NCBI RefSeq assembly: GCF_020012125.1
Contig: NZ_JAIFAG010000001.1
Span: forward strand, 1,302,001 to 1,366,000
Source: Hymenobacter psoromatis
GTDB lineage: Bacteria; Bacteroidota; Bacteroidia; Cytophagales; Hymenobacteraceae
DNA: 64,000 nt
Direction of reading: 5' to 3'
Below, piece by piece: positions 1-9,271 of the stretch. The translations under genes were made by a program, and so were the position numbers. Position 1 is the stretch's first letter. The number at the start of each line of letters is the position of its first letter. The notes under the pieces are model-generated. The model did no database searches. It had not been told where the DNA came from and saw nothing but the letters and a program-made list of their open reading frames with translations.

Positions 1-37
1 ATATTCATACAAAGCATTAGCCCACAATTTCACTAAC

Positions 38-75
38 AAAAGAAACGCCGTAGCAGGTACTACGGCGTTTCTTTT
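38..75. terminator. Hairpin terminator, bidirectional
   Basis: A perfect 16-bp inverted repeat (38-53 with 60-75, loop 54-59) is flanked by A-rich and T-rich ends, so it can terminate on either strand. It lies 21 bases beyond the stop of the minus-strand GH2 gene and would end that transcript. Confidence 0.8.
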
Positions 76-96
76 ATTACTCCCTGCTGCCAATCG

Positions 97-1938
97 CTAC
101 CCCGGCTGCCCCGGCTCCGAGTGCAGCAGCCCCGCCGGCACCTCCAACTCGCCCGAGTGGAAGCCAATTAGCCCGTTGCGCTCGTCCTCAATGTTGGTGG
201 CTTGGGTGTACACATCGCCCGCGATGGGGCGGGCGCGCAGCTCGCGCTTGAAGTCGCGGATGCTGTTGGTGCGGGCCTCGGCATCCTGCGGGCCGCCATA
301 GTCCGAGAAGCCGAAGCCGCCCCATTCGCTCACCAATAGCGGACGCTGGCCGCGGTAGAAGTAGGGGTCGCCGACCACGAGCGGGAAGGCGGCCGTGCCC
401 TGCATTTCGCCGTGGATGAGGCGGTCGAGCAGTTCGCGCCAGCGGCCCAGGTCGGGGGTGTAGAGGTGGGCCGTGAGCAGGTCCGATTTCAACTGGCCCT
501 GGTGGGAGATGTGGTGCCAGCCGTCGTTGTCAATCACCAGAAACTGCGGGTGCGACAGTTGCATGTAGTGGTACATCTGCACGATGTAGCGCCGGGTGGC
601 CGGGTTAGTGGCAATGTCCTGGGCACCCCAGTCCTCGTTGTAGAGGCTCCAGATGACGATGCTGGGGTGGGTTTCCATCAGGCTCAGCATGCGTAGCAGC
701 TCGGCGCGGTGGTTTTCGCGGCTGCGGGGCGTGCTGCTGTGCGGGCTGGGCACTTCTACCCACAGCAGCAGGCCCAGCTCGTCGGCCAGGTTGTAGATGC
801 GCGGGTCGATGCCGGCAATGTGCACCCGCACCAGGTTGCAGCCCAGCGCCTTCATGGCATGCATGTGGCGGCGCATCTCGGCGTAGGTGGCCGTGCCGGG
901 CTGGTAGAGGATGCCGTCGAGGTAAATCGGCTCGTTGTTGAGGTACACCTTGCGGCCGCGTGACTCGATTTTGCGCAGCCCGAAGCGCGCCTCAATCTGG
1001 GCCGCATAGCCGGTGTTGTCAATCAATTGGGCCACTAGGCGGTAGCGGTGCGGGTGTTCGGGGCACCAGACTTCGGCCCCCGGCACTTCCAGGCTCAGGC
1101 GCTGCTCGTGCTGACCCTCGGCCAGGGGTAGGGGAAAATCGGAAACTGCCAGCGGCGCGGTGGCGGCCGCGCCATCGGTCCCGAATACCTGCAGGCGCAC
1201 TAGGTAGTCGCCCGCATCGTGGATGCGCAGCGTCAGGTTGAAGCGCACCAGACAGTCCTCAATCGTGCTTACTACCCCCACCCGCGAGCGCAGGCGGTTG
1301 CGCTCCACGGTTTCGAGCCACACCGAGCGCACGGCCCCCGATTGCGTCTGGTACCAGATGCCGCCGCGCTTGTACACGTGCGATTCCTGCTTGCCGCGGG
1401 TCGTTTCGGCGTCCATTGTATCGGCAATGCGCACCGTAAGGCGGTTAGTGGCGCGCAGGTGCTCCTCGGGCAGCTCGTAGGTGAAGGACGTGTACTCGCC
1501 GTAGTGCACGGCCTCGCCCTCAATGGTGGTGAGCAGCTGGCCATTGAGCCAGACCCGTGTTTCGTAGCCACAGGCCCCGAACGTGAGCTGGAAGAGCGTC
1601 CGGTCCTTATTCTCGGCCACCTCGGGCAGGGTAAATTCGCGTTCATACCAGGCCACTATCTTGTCTTGCCAGGCCGTGGGGCCGCCGGCGTGGGCGGCCA
1701 CCAAGTGCTCCTCAATCGAGCCGGGCCACTGCGCGCTGAGGCGGTAGTCGTAGCCTTGCTCCCAGTCTTCGGTCAGGCCAATATCGTCGAGGTCGATGGC
1801 GAAGCGCCAGGTGCCGTCGAGCAAGAAGTGATGGCCCGGCCGCAGCACGGCGCGGGGCAGCTCGTTGTTAGTTTCCTGGGCTAATTCGGCTTCGGGGGTT
1901 GCCGAAAGGCCGTAGTTGGCGGGGGTGAAATCGTCCAT
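97..1938 (-). CDS. Glycoside hydrolase family 2 protein
   Basis: This 613-residue protein has the GH2 order: a jelly-roll sugar-binding domain (about 35-210), an immunoglobulin-like domain (about 215-325) and a TIM barrel (about 330-600). The barrel holds the acid/base glutamate in WSLYNED (E435) and the nucleophile in LLVSEWGG (E538). Family members hydrolyse beta-galactosides, beta-glucuronides or beta-mannosides; the sequence alone does not settle which. No signal peptide is evident, so it is probably cytoplasmic or uses an unrecognised export signal. It stands alone, with a perfect minus-strand -7 box at 2042-2049 and a terminator just past its stop. The ATG at 1938 is the natural start because the jelly-roll begins soon after it. 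Confidence 0.9.
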   Translation of the reverse strand: MDDFTPANYGLSATPEAELAQETNNELPRAVLRPGHHFLLDGTWRFAIDLDDIGLTEDWEQGYDYRLSAQWPGSIEEHLVAAHAGGPTAWQDKIVAWYEREFTLPEVAENKDRTLFQLTFGACGYETRVWLNGQLLTTIEGEAVHYGEYTSFTYELPEEHLRATNRLTVRIADTMDAETTRGKQESHVYKRGGIWYQTQSGAVRSVWLETVERNRLRSRVGVVSTIEDCLVRFNLTLRIHDAGDYLVRLQVFGTDGAAATAPLAVSDFPLPLAEGQHEQRLSLEVPGAEVWCPEHPHRYRLVAQLIDNTGYAAQIEARFGLRKIESRGRKVYLNNEPIYLDGILYQPGTATYAEMRRHMHAMKALGCNLVRVHIAGIDPRIYNLADELGLLLWVEVPSPHSSTPRSRENHRAELLRMLSLMETHPSIVIWSLYNEDWGAQDIATNPATRRYIVQMYHYMQLSHPQFLVIDNDGWHHISHQGQLKSDLLTAHLYTPDLGRWRELLDRLIHGEMQGTAAFPLVVGDPYFYRGQRPLLVSEWGGFGFSDYGGPQDAEARTNSIRDFKRELRARPIAGDVYTQATNIEDERNGLIGFHSGELEVPAGLLHSEPGQPG

Positions 1939-2041
1939 TGGATAAGGATAACGGCCGGCCGGGGGTATCGGGGGTGCCAGCCAGGATAAGAAGGAAAAAA
2001 AATACGCGGTAATAAGGAATACAGTTGAGTTTGGGGTGGGC

Positions 2042-2049
2042 CAAATGTA
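2042..2049 (-). promoter_or_regulatory. -7 box TACATTTG for the GH2 gene
   Basis: The minus strand reads TACATTTG, a perfect match to the Bacteroidota -7 consensus TAnnTTTG. It would give a leader of roughly 95 nt before the ATG at 1938. Confidence 0.45.
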
Positions 2050-2092
2050 GCTTCGGCGGACTTGAAAAGCTGGAAGCGAGCGGTATGGAATC

Positions 2093-2212
2093 TGCGTAAA
2101 ATCCGTTTGTCATTGCGAGCAATGCGAAGCAATCGCATCGGCACGACAACCAAACGATTTCGTTCTGGTGCGATTGCTTCGCGTTGTTCGCAATGATGAG
2201 CAGTTTTGCGTA
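2093..2212. repeat. Dispersed palindromic repeat, GTCATTGCGAGC family, copy 1
   Basis: An imperfect inverted repeat of about 120 bp has arms built on TTTGTCATTGCGAGCAATGC and GCGATTGCTTCGCGTTGTTC. The same core recurs near 20040, 56735 and 62940. It fills the divergent space between the GH2 and flavoprotein genes. No transposase is present, so a MITE-like or REP-like non-autonomous element is the likely explanation. Confidence 0.75.
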
Positions 2213-2248
2213 ATCCCTAGTCCCTACCCCCCCCAACCAGCAGTAACC

Positions 2249-2256
2249 TACCTTTG
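2249..2256 (+). promoter_or_regulatory. -7 box TACCTTTG for the flavoprotein gene
   Basis: A perfect TAnnTTTG match ends only 4 nt before the GTG at 2261. A start site 5-8 nt downstream of this box would leave no leader for that GTG, or about 20 nt for the TTG at 2282. Confidence 0.6.
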
Positions 2257-2260
2257 CTCC

Positions 2261-3430
2261 GTGCTGCCTCCTGCAACTTTCTTGCCTGAATACGACGTGG
2301 CCATCGTGGGCGCGGGACCGGCCGGCACGGCCTGCGCGTTGGCCCTGCGCGGCCGCGGCTATCGGGTTATTTTGCTCGACAAAGCGATTTTTCCAAGGGA
2401 TAAAATCTGCGGTGATGCCATCCCCGGCCCCGCCCTTAAGGCCCTACGCCAGCTCGACCCAGCTTATATGGAGGCCCTCTGGCAGCTGCACCCGCGCGAC
2501 GACGTGCGGCGCAGCCGCCTGGTGGCCCCCGGTGGCGGCAGTCTCTACCTGCACTGGAAGCTGCCCACCTTCAACAGCCCCCGCCTCAACTTCGACGCGG
2601 CATTACTGGCTCTGGTGCGCCAGCACACGACCACCGAAGTTCGGGAAAACGCGGCCCTCAAAAATGTAGAAATCACCGCCGATTGTGCCCGCCTGATGCT
2701 GGCTGACGGCCGCCAACTTACCAGCCGCCTGGTCGTGGGCTGCGACGGCGCGCAGTCGGTGGTGGGCCGCCGGCTGCTGCCCGAGCCGCGCCTGGCCCGC
2801 GCCCACCACTGCGCCGGCGTGCGCGCCTACTTTGAAAACGTGGGGGGTAGCGAATCCGGTACCACCGAGTTTTTCTTCAGCCGCAGCCACCTGGCGGGTT
2901 ACCTGTGGCTGTTTCCGGTGGGCGCGGGCCGCTACAACGTGGGCCTGGGCATGCTGTCAGAGCTGGTTTCGCAGCACAAGATTGACCTGCGCCAACTGCT
3001 GCTCGACAATCTTGCTACCCACCCCGCGCTGGCTGGCCGCTTTGCCGGGGCGCGGCAGCTGGGGCCGGTGCGCGGCTTCGGGCTGCCCATTGGGGGCGGG
3101 CGGCAGCGGCCGGCCAGCGGCGCGCGCTTCCTGCTGTGCGGCGACGCTGCCTCGCTCATCGACCCCTTGCAGGGCCACGGCATAGATTTGGCCATTCGCA
3201 GCGGTATTCTGGCGGCCGGGCAGGTGAGCCTTTGTCTTGAAAAACAAGATTTTAGCGCTGAGTTCATGGCGCGATATGACGCGGATTTGCAGCAGCAGCT
3301 GGGGCCGCAACTGGCGCGTAGCTACCGCCTCATGCGGCTACTGGGCACCCGGCCCTGGCTGATGAATGTAGGGGTGAGCCTGGCCCGGCTACCCGGCCTG
3401 GGCCGCTGGGCGCAGCGGCTGGTGGGGTAG
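2261..3430 (+). CDS. FAD-dependent oxidoreductase, geranylgeranyl reductase family
   Basis: The N-terminus carries the dinucleotide-binding motif VAIVGAGPAGTACAL and, about 25 residues later, an acidic VILLDK segment. A FAD-contacting LLCGDAASLIDPLQGHGI block follows near residue 290, as in the geranylgeranyl reductase and FixC-like family. Such enzymes reduce isoprenoid double bonds in membrane lipids, quinones or carotenoids; the substrate here is not known. The frame is open back to 2168, but that ATG lies in the dispersed repeat and upstream of a perfect -7 box. I therefore place the start at GTG 2261, with TTG 2282 (MPEYDVAIVG) a strong alternative. The gene ends in GGG TAG inside a GGGGTAGGGG motif. 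Confidence 0.85.
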   Translation: MLPPATFLPEYDVAIVGAGPAGTACALALRGRGYRVILLDKAIFPRDKICGDAIPGPALKALRQLDPAYMEALWQLHPRDDVRRSRLVAPGGGSLYLHWKLPTFNSPRLNFDAALLALVRQHTTTEVRENAALKNVEITADCARLMLADGRQLTSRLVVGCDGAQSVVGRRLLPEPRLARAHHCAGVRAYFENVGGSESGTTEFFFSRSHLAGYLWLFPVGAGRYNVGLGMLSELVSQHKIDLRQLLLDNLATHPALAGRFAGARQLGPVRGFGLPIGGGRQRPASGARFLLCGDAASLIDPLQGHGIDLAIRSGILAAGQVSLCLEKQDFSAEFMARYDADLQQQLGPQLARSYRLMRLLGTRPWLMNVGVSLARLPGLGRWAQRLVG

Positions 3431-3471
3431 GGGCTTTAAATTTAGAATTTGAAGGAAGAATTAGGAATTGC

Positions 3472-3525
3472 GTAGAACCCATTTATCCTTGCGAGCGCAG
3501 CGCGGCAAGGATAAATGGGTTCTAC
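3472..3525. repeat. Hairpin repeat with CTTGCGAGCGCAGCGCG core
   Basis: A perfect 21-bp inverted repeat (3472-3492 with 3505-3525) has a GC-rich 12-nt loop. The core CTTGCGAGCGCAGCGCGGCAAG resembles the GTCATTGCGAG repeat family, but the outer arms are unrelated to the other copies. It may also act as the terminator of the flavoprotein gene. Confidence 0.65.
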
Positions 3526-3573
3526 TAGCATTCTATTTTCCTGACGTTCTTGCAAACGCAAAAACGCTAGCCT

Positions 3574-5037
3574 ATGCGCCGTTTTCTACTACTGCTGCTG
3601 TTTGTAGCCCTTGGTCTGGCGGCCGTGCTACTCGCCAATACTCTGCGCCTGCCCAATCACCAGCTAGCCGCGGTGCCGCCCGCCCCGGCCCTACCCCTCG
3701 TACCCGACTCGATGACGGCGCACCTGGCGAGCGCGCTGCGCATCGCTACCGTGTCGCGCACGGTGTACGCCGAAACGGATTCCCTACCCTTCGACCAGCT
3801 GGCGGCGTATTTGCAGCGCACGTTCCCGCTGGTGCATCAGCGGCTTAAATTGCAGACCGTTAATCACTACGCCCGGCTCTACGAGTGGCCCGGCACCGAT
3901 TCCTCGCTGAAACCGCTGCTACTGCTGGCCCACCAGGATGTGGTGCCCGTGCTGCCCGGCACCGCGGGCCAGTGGGCGCGGCCGCCCTTCGCCGGGCAGC
4001 AGGCGGGCGGCTACCTCTACGGCCGCGGTGCGCTCGACGATAAGCTCAACCTTTTGGGCCAGCTCGAAGCCGTGGAGGCGCTGCTGCGTACCGGCTACCA
4101 GCCCCGCCGCACGGTGCTGCTGGCCTTCGGGCACGATGAAGAAACCCAGGGCCGGCGCGGGGCCGCCGCCCTAGCCGCGCTCATCCAGAAACGCTACCCC
4201 CGCCTAGAAATGGTGCTTGATGAAGGCGGCCTCGTCAAAAGCGACGGAGTAGCGGGCCTCGCGCAGCCCGTGGCGCTGGTGGGCGTGAGTGAAAAAGGCT
4301 ACCTCAGCCTGGAGCTGACGGCCACCGGGGCAGGCGGCCACTCGTCGATGCCGCCCGCGCTCACCAGCGTGGGCCGGGTGGCCGCCGCCGTGGCCCGGCT
4401 GGAGGCTCAGCCGTTTCCGGCCCGCCTCGATGGCGGCGTGAGCGGCCTGCTGGCCTACCTGGCCCCGACCGTGCCGTTTGGCAAGCGCCTGGTTTTTGCC
4501 AATCAGTGGCTGTTTGGTAGTTTAATTAAAAAGTCGCTGGCTGCTACCCCCTCCGGCAACGCCGCCCTGCGCACTACCACCGCGCCCACCATCATGCGGG
4601 GCGGGGATAAAGACAACGTGCTGCCGGCCCTCGCCACGGCCACCGTCAACTTTCGGCTGCTGCCCGGCGACTCGGTGGGCGCGGTGCTGCGGCGGGTCCG
4701 GGAAATTATCAACGACCCCCAGATTCAAGTAACAACGCTCGGCGAGGACCGCGCCGCCTCGCCCGTGTCGGGCACCGACAACGCGGCGTTTGCGGCCCTG
4801 CATCGCACCATTAAAAGCGTGTTTCCGGCGGCGCTGGTAGCGCCCTACGTGGTGGTGGGCGCTACCGATGCCCGCGCCTACGCCGCCCTCTGCCCGCAGG
4901 CCACCTACCGCTTCATGCCGGTGCTGATGGACCAGGCCGCTATCGAAAGCCTGCACGGCACCAATGAGCGGCTGCGCCCGGCCGCCTACTTAACTTTAAT
5001 TCGGTTCTACGCCGCCCTGATTCGCAACATGGGGTAG
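3574..5037 (+). CDS. M20 family metallopeptidase, carboxypeptidase S / PM20D1-like
   Basis: A 487-residue di-zinc hydrolase with an N-terminal hydrophobic segment (residues 3-22), so it is probably anchored or exported. Metal-binding and catalytic positions are visible: LLLLAHQDVVPV (H120, D122), GRGALDDK (D155, D156), GHDEETQG (E189, E190), and a C-terminal ESLHGTNER histidine. The dimerisation (lid) domain is inserted between roughly 235 and 370. The long linker and lid match the CPS1/PM20D1 branch, which acts on peptides or N-acyl amino acids. The natural substrate here is unknown. It ends in ATG GGG TAG and is followed after 27 nt by the ankyrin gene, so the two are probably cotranscribed. 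Confidence 0.88.
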   Translation: MRRFLLLLLFVALGLAAVLLANTLRLPNHQLAAVPPAPALPLVPDSMTAHLASALRIATVSRTVYAETDSLPFDQLAAYLQRTFPLVHQRLKLQTVNHYARLYEWPGTDSSLKPLLLLAHQDVVPVLPGTAGQWARPPFAGQQAGGYLYGRGALDDKLNLLGQLEAVEALLRTGYQPRRTVLLAFGHDEETQGRRGAAALAALIQKRYPRLEMVLDEGGLVKSDGVAGLAQPVALVGVSEKGYLSLELTATGAGGHSSMPPALTSVGRVAAAVARLEAQPFPARLDGGVSGLLAYLAPTVPFGKRLVFANQWLFGSLIKKSLAATPSGNAALRTTTAPTIMRGGDKDNVLPALATATVNFRLLPGDSVGAVLRRVREIINDPQIQVTTLGEDRAASPVSGTDNAAFAALHRTIKSVFPAALVAPYVVVGATDARAYAALCPQATYRFMPVLMDQAAIESLHGTNERLRPAAYLTLIRFYAALIRNMG

Positions 5038-5064
5038 GCCCCCTTTCGTAGTAAGGCTCAAAAA

Positions 5065-5565
5065 ATGGCTATGTCCTCCTCCCTAGACTTGCTCCACGAT
5101 GCCGCCCGGCGCGGCGACGTGCCCGCCATCAGGCAGCTGCTGCAAGACCCGCAGCTCGCCCTCAATGCCCAAAATGGTAAGGGCTACACCGCCCTCATCC
5201 TGGCTACTTACGACGACCACCTCGACGCCGCCCGCGCCCTGCTCGATGCTGGGGCCGACCCCAACGTGCAGGACGCCAGCGGCAATTCGGCCCTGATGGG
5301 CGTCAGCTTCAAGGGCTACGCCGATAGCGCCCGCCTGCTCCTTGCGCGCGGCGCGGCTCTCGACCTCACCAACGGCAACGGCGGCACGGCCCTCATGTTT
5401 GCGACCCTCTTCGGCCGCAATGAGCTGGTCAAAATCCTGCTCGAAGCCGGGGCCGATGCATCCCTGCGCGACTTTCGCGGCCTTACCGCCCTGCACCTCG
5501 CCGGCCAGCAAGGCAATGAAGAGGCCTGGAAGCTGCTCGGCGGCGAGGCGGAAAACGAGAGCTAA
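5065..5565 (+). CDS. Ankyrin repeat protein
   Basis: A 166-residue soluble protein made almost wholly of about four ankyrin repeats. Repeat hallmarks are GYTALILATYDDHLDAARAL, GNSALMGVSFKGYADSARLL, GGTALMFATLFGRNELVKIL and GLTALHLAGQQG, each followed by an LL..GA-type turn. It has no signal peptide. Ankyrin folds bind other proteins, but no partner can be named from sequence. Its position 27 nt behind the M20 peptidase suggests a shared transcript. Confidence 0.85.
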   Translation: MAMSSSLDLLHDAARRGDVPAIRQLLQDPQLALNAQNGKGYTALILATYDDHLDAARALLDAGADPNVQDASGNSALMGVSFKGYADSARLLLARGAALDLTNGNGGTALMFATLFGRNELVKILLEAGADASLRDFRGLTALHLAGQQGNEEAWKLLGGEAENES

Positions 5566-5610
5566 CTACTTGGCTGGCAATGGGGGGGTAGGCCACCAGG
5601 CTTGCTTTAT

Positions 5611-8043
5611 TTATAACGCGGCCTTCACTTCAAAAGTGAAGCTGGTGCTGCCGGTCAGCCCGGTGGGGGAGAGGCCCTGCACGACCACCCGGTAGCTGCC
5701 AACCTGGTCGGAGGTGTAGAAGCTCGTCTGGGTACCGCCGCCGGGCGGGCTGAGGAGTTCAGGGTTCCAGTACAAGAGGTTGCGAAAGTCGGGCAGGCGG
5801 CTTTGCGCGGCGGCGGGCGTTTCATAGCGGGGCGCGTAAAACGCGCGCTGGCCCTGCAAGCCCTCGTAGGCTTGCAGCAGGGCGCGCGGGTCGGGTTCCA
5901 GGCCGGCCAAGTCGCCCTTGTAGGTGGTGTAGCTCACCACGCCCTCGTAGAGAAATTGGCCCATCGAGTACCGGGACGTTAGCACATCGAGCTTTTGCAC
6001 CTTCAACGGGTCGAAGGCCATGATGCGGTTGGTATTGAAAACCGGCACCCCGTCGAGCAATACCAGCGGGCTTTCCAGCATTTCCCGGCTGTTGTCGTCG
6101 GGCACCAAAAAGTGAAAGCCGTCTTTGCGAATGCGCACCAGCACGCCCGGCACGTACTCGCGCATCACCTCCTCCATCACCTTAAAGCGGGTGTATTTAT
6201 CGAGGAAATACTGCTCGCTGGGCTTGCCATAAAAAGCCGTGCTATCGAGCAGCGGCGCGAGGTAGCGGGCCGGGTGGCCATCGCTGAACTGCTGCTGCAC
6301 CTCGGCCTGCACGTGCCGCCGCAGCAGGCTGGCCGCCACGCCCTCCGCGAGCGTAAGCGGCGCTGGCGGGTTGGCTGCATAGCGCGGCGAGAAAGGGCTG
6401 AATAGCTCTACCGTACATAGGCTGTCTCTTTGGGAGTTGGGCTGAACGATGAGCTGGCGCGTTCCGTAAAAATCGGGCAGCTCAAACTGGATGCTGCCAT
6501 CTTTTTTGCTAAACGAATTGAAGAACTGAATGCGCCGGCTGGGGCTGGCCAGGTAAGTGCCCACGCCAGTCACCGGGGCGCCCGTGCGGGTGCTTACCAC
6601 GCGGCCGCGCAGCACGGGGCCATTTAGCTCGGGCAGGTACGCCAGCGAATCGGGGTGCTCGGCCAGCACCTGCGCCCAGCTAAAGCGGCTCCAGCCCTGC
6701 GTCAGCATCAGGTTGTCGGTGGCGGCCTGGGTTTCGGGGGTAGGGCTGGCCAGATAGTAATCGGGGTTTTCGACTTGGCCCTTCAGGTCGGCGGCCAGCC
6801 AGAGGTAGCTCGTGATGCCGGGTTCGCCGCCGGCCGCCAGCGAATCGAGCTGGTATACCGCCACCGACAGGTTGGCGGGCTGCGGCCCGCTGCCCAGCTG
6901 CAAGGTTACCTTCTCGCGGGCGGCGTACTGGCGCTTATCAGCCTGCGCGCGGAGGGCCAGCGTAGTCGGGGGCGGCCGAAAATACAGCCGCTCGCATACC
7001 GGCTGCCGGCGGCTGTTGAAGAGCGTGAAATGCGACACCCCCGCGGCCAGCTGCTGCTTGGGCACCACAAACACCGCCTGGCCCGCTTGCAGCTGCGCGC
7101 TGGCCGCCACGGCCACCCGCTGCCCGGCGTGGCCCAGCAAATACAGGTTTTCGGCGGCGAGCGCCGCGCCGCGCGCTTGCACCACTACGCGCAGCTGCTC
7201 GGGGCCAAGGTCTTCGAGGCGCAGCACGTAGCCTTGCTCGCGCACGGCCGGTAGAGCGCAGGTAATTGGCGGTTGGTCAGCTATTTCCATAACGGCCTTG
7301 TAGGCCGCGCCGGCCTGGGCCGGGGTGAAATCGAAGCTGCCCAGGCCAAAGCGCAGCGTCTTAAACCGGGCCACGGTAGCGCCGGTCTGGTCGAGCACGC
7401 GGCCCTCGGCGGCTACGCCCCGGCCGGTCCTATCCGTTAGCTTGAAGCCGACTTTGCTGGCTAGCCCCTGCACCAGGTAGCCGCCTTCGGGGAAAAACTG
7501 CGGGTCGTAGGCCGGTGCCGGGCGGGCCGCCGGGCCAGCCAGCGGCAGCGGCGCGCGGGTATTCACGACGGTAATGACGCGCTGGAAGAAGTATTCCGGC
7601 CCAAAATTCTGCATCCAGCTGGTGTAGGCCCGCACCGTGTAGCGGCCCGAGGGTAATTCGGGGGGTAGCACCAGCGAGCCCTGGCCGGTGGCGTGCGCCA
7701 TTTTGACTTTGACTTGCAATACCGGCACCTGCGCCGGGTCGAGCACCTCCACGTAGGCCACGCTGCTGGCGGCCAGCGGGCGCTGGGTGGTACCCTCCAC
7801 GGCGTAGAGCTTAAACCACAGGCTTTCGCCGCTCAGGTAGCACGGCCGGTCGAGGTGCACAAAGAGCTTCTCGGTGGGCACGCGCTGGCTATACTGGGCA
7901 AAGCGCCGGCCGATGCCCGCGAGCGAGTCGGCGCTTTGCCCGCGGGCCGCGCCCGGCCCCAGCAGCGCGGCCAGCCCCAGCCAGGCGGCCTTCCGAAGCA
8001 AGCGGCCGGGTAGGCCAACGGGTAGCAAGCAGCGACGAAACAT
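5611..8043 (-). CDS. MG2-domain protein with TonB-plug-like domain, secreted
   Basis: A signal peptide ending near ARGQS precedes an alpha-2-macroglobulin-type MG2 domain (EKLFVHLDRPCYLSGESLWF to VNTRAP). A carboxypeptidase-regulatory-like repeat follows (GRVVSTRTGAPVTGVGTYL), then a segment resembling a TonB receptor plug (PLVLLDGVPVFNTNRIMAF). No outer-membrane barrel follows the plug-like part. The frame extends to a TTG at 8085, but ATG 8043 sits directly before the signal peptide. It is the last gene of a minus-strand operon behind the DUF4249 and TonB receptor genes (54-nt and 11-nt gaps). A role with that receptor at the cell surface is inferred; the substrate is unknown. Confidence 0.8.
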   Translation of the reverse strand: MFRRCLLPVGLPGRLLRKAAWLGLAALLGPGAARGQSADSLAGIGRRFAQYSQRVPTEKLFVHLDRPCYLSGESLWFKLYAVEGTTQRPLAASSVAYVEVLDPAQVPVLQVKVKMAHATGQGSLVLPPELPSGRYTVRAYTSWMQNFGPEYFFQRVITVVNTRAPLPLAGPAARPAPAYDPQFFPEGGYLVQGLASKVGFKLTDRTGRGVAAEGRVLDQTGATVARFKTLRFGLGSFDFTPAQAGAAYKAVMEIADQPPITCALPAVREQGYVLRLEDLGPEQLRVVVQARGAALAAENLYLLGHAGQRVAVAASAQLQAGQAVFVVPKQQLAAGVSHFTLFNSRRQPVCERLYFRPPPTTLALRAQADKRQYAAREKVTLQLGSGPQPANLSVAVYQLDSLAAGGEPGITSYLWLAADLKGQVENPDYYLASPTPETQAATDNLMLTQGWSRFSWAQVLAEHPDSLAYLPELNGPVLRGRVVSTRTGAPVTGVGTYLASPSRRIQFFNSFSKKDGSIQFELPDFYGTRQLIVQPNSQRDSLCTVELFSPFSPRYAANPPAPLTLAEGVAASLLRRHVQAEVQQQFSDGHPARYLAPLLDSTAFYGKPSEQYFLDKYTRFKVMEEVMREYVPGVLVRIRKDGFHFLVPDDNSREMLESPLVLLDGVPVFNTNRIMAFDPLKVQKLDVLTSRYSMGQFLYEGVVSYTTYKGDLAGLEPDPRALLQAYEGLQGQRAFYAPRYETPAAAQSRLPDFRNLLYWNPELLSPPGGGTQTSFYTSDQVGSYRVVVQGLSPTGLTGSTSFTFEVKAAL

Positions 8044-8096
8044 GCGCAAAACGGTAAGGAAAAGCAGGGATGAAAAGAGAGCCAACGGGCCGGCTG

Positions 8097-9260
8097 CTAC
8101 CAGAAGCTGGGCCGCACATTGGTGCCCCGGCTGCGGCAGTCCACGCAGTCGGTCGCCCCCCCCGTGTAGCCTAGCAGCCCGCCGCCTATACCATAAATGG
8201 CATAGACGGGCAGCGAGCCCTGGAAGGAGAAGTAAAATGGCACGTTCTTGAGAAGCACCGTGTCGAGCGGCAGGCAGTTTTCGTAGCCCGTCAAAAAATG
8301 GTTGGCCGCCGGCAATTCGCTGCGGTCGATGAACAGCCGCCGCTCGGTGACGGAGGTGGCTCCCACGTAGCCCAGCACCAGCTCGCTGGCATCGGTCAGG
8401 CCGTGCACGTTGCCCGAAAGCTGGCTGGGCAGCGGGTCGAAAAGCGTGCCCAGGCTTTCGGTGTTCTTGCGCAGGTTATCCCAGTACGCGTATTCCTCCG
8501 GGGTTTGGGCGTACTGCTGCACCAGGATGCTGTACCGGGTGCCCAGCTTCTCAGAGTTGCCCGGCAGCAGGGTGAGCGGAAACTTAGCCACCACGTCCTG
8601 GCTCAGCCCGGTGGTGGTGCTCAGCTTGATGGCAGTCGAGTTTTCGGAACGCCAGCAGTGGTAAATGTCCTCGTAGCGCAGCTGTACCTGATTGTTCACG
8701 TACTCGTAGCCCGACTGGTACTCGGAGTGGAATGCCCAGGTTTCCTGGTAGGTCCAGCGGTAGTAGCCCGTGGCCCCGGCCGGGTCGTGGGCATCGAGAT
8801 ACACCTGCACGCCATTGAGTTCGGAGGCCCACGAGAGCTGGTCGATGGCGGGCGTGAGCTTGCCGGCCACCAGGTCGGAGGCATATTCGCGGCCCGCCGC
8901 CGTGCGCAGCCGCAGCTGGTACTGGTGGGTAGGGCTTAGCGTGAGGTAGTCCGAGATGTAAGTGCCAGTGCCGGTGCTGATGCCGCCGCCCTGCTCGAAG
9001 AGGGGGTAGCTGGTCCCGGTTTCATCCCGAATGCTCACGCTGGCATTGATTTCGACGGGCGAGGTAGGCGTGCTCAGGCTGCGGCTGCGCGAGAGCCGCA
9101 CCGTGGTCACGCCGCGCAGGTTGATGAAGCCATCCACCACGAGGTAGGTCTGTGGGCTGCTGATGACCGGGGGCAGGTAGCGGTCAACGCAACCGGCCAG
9201 CAGTAGGGCCAGGCTGGCTAGCAGCCAGCTAGCCGCCGCGTAAGGGTTCCAGCGGGTCAT
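8097..9260 (-). CDS. DUF4249 domain-containing lipoprotein
   Basis: A 387-residue protein begins with a lipoprotein signal peptide (LLASLALLLAGC, cysteine 24). The remainder follows the DUF4249 pattern: YLVVDGFINLRGVTTVRLSR at the start of the mature part and paired cysteines at the end (DCVDC). DUF4249 genes typically follow STN-type TonB receptors in Bacteroidota, as here, where the receptor stop is 11 nt upstream. It is probably a surface or periplasmic partner of that receptor. Ligand and biochemical role are unknown. Confidence 0.88.
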   Translation of the reverse strand: MTRWNPYAAASWLLASLALLLAGCVDRYLPPVISSPQTYLVVDGFINLRGVTTVRLSRSRSLSTPTSPVEINASVSIRDETGTSYPLFEQGGGISTGTGTYISDYLTLSPTHQYQLRLRTAAGREYASDLVAGKLTPAIDQLSWASELNGVQVYLDAHDPAGATGYYRWTYQETWAFHSEYQSGYEYVNNQVQLRYEDIYHCWRSENSTAIKLSTTTGLSQDVVAKFPLTLLPGNSEKLGTRYSILVQQYAQTPEEYAYWDNLRKNTESLGTLFDPLPSQLSGNVHGLTDASELVLGYVGATSVTERRLFIDRSELPAANHFLTGYENCLPLDTVLLKNVPFYFSFQGSLPVYAIYGIGGGLLGYTGGATDCVDCRSRGTNVRPSFW

Positions 9261-9271
9261 AGGGCCGGGGC

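Noticed and set aside
2168..2260. N-terminal extension of the flavoprotein
   Set aside because: The ATG at 2168 is inside a dispersed palindrome and upstream of a perfect -7 box.
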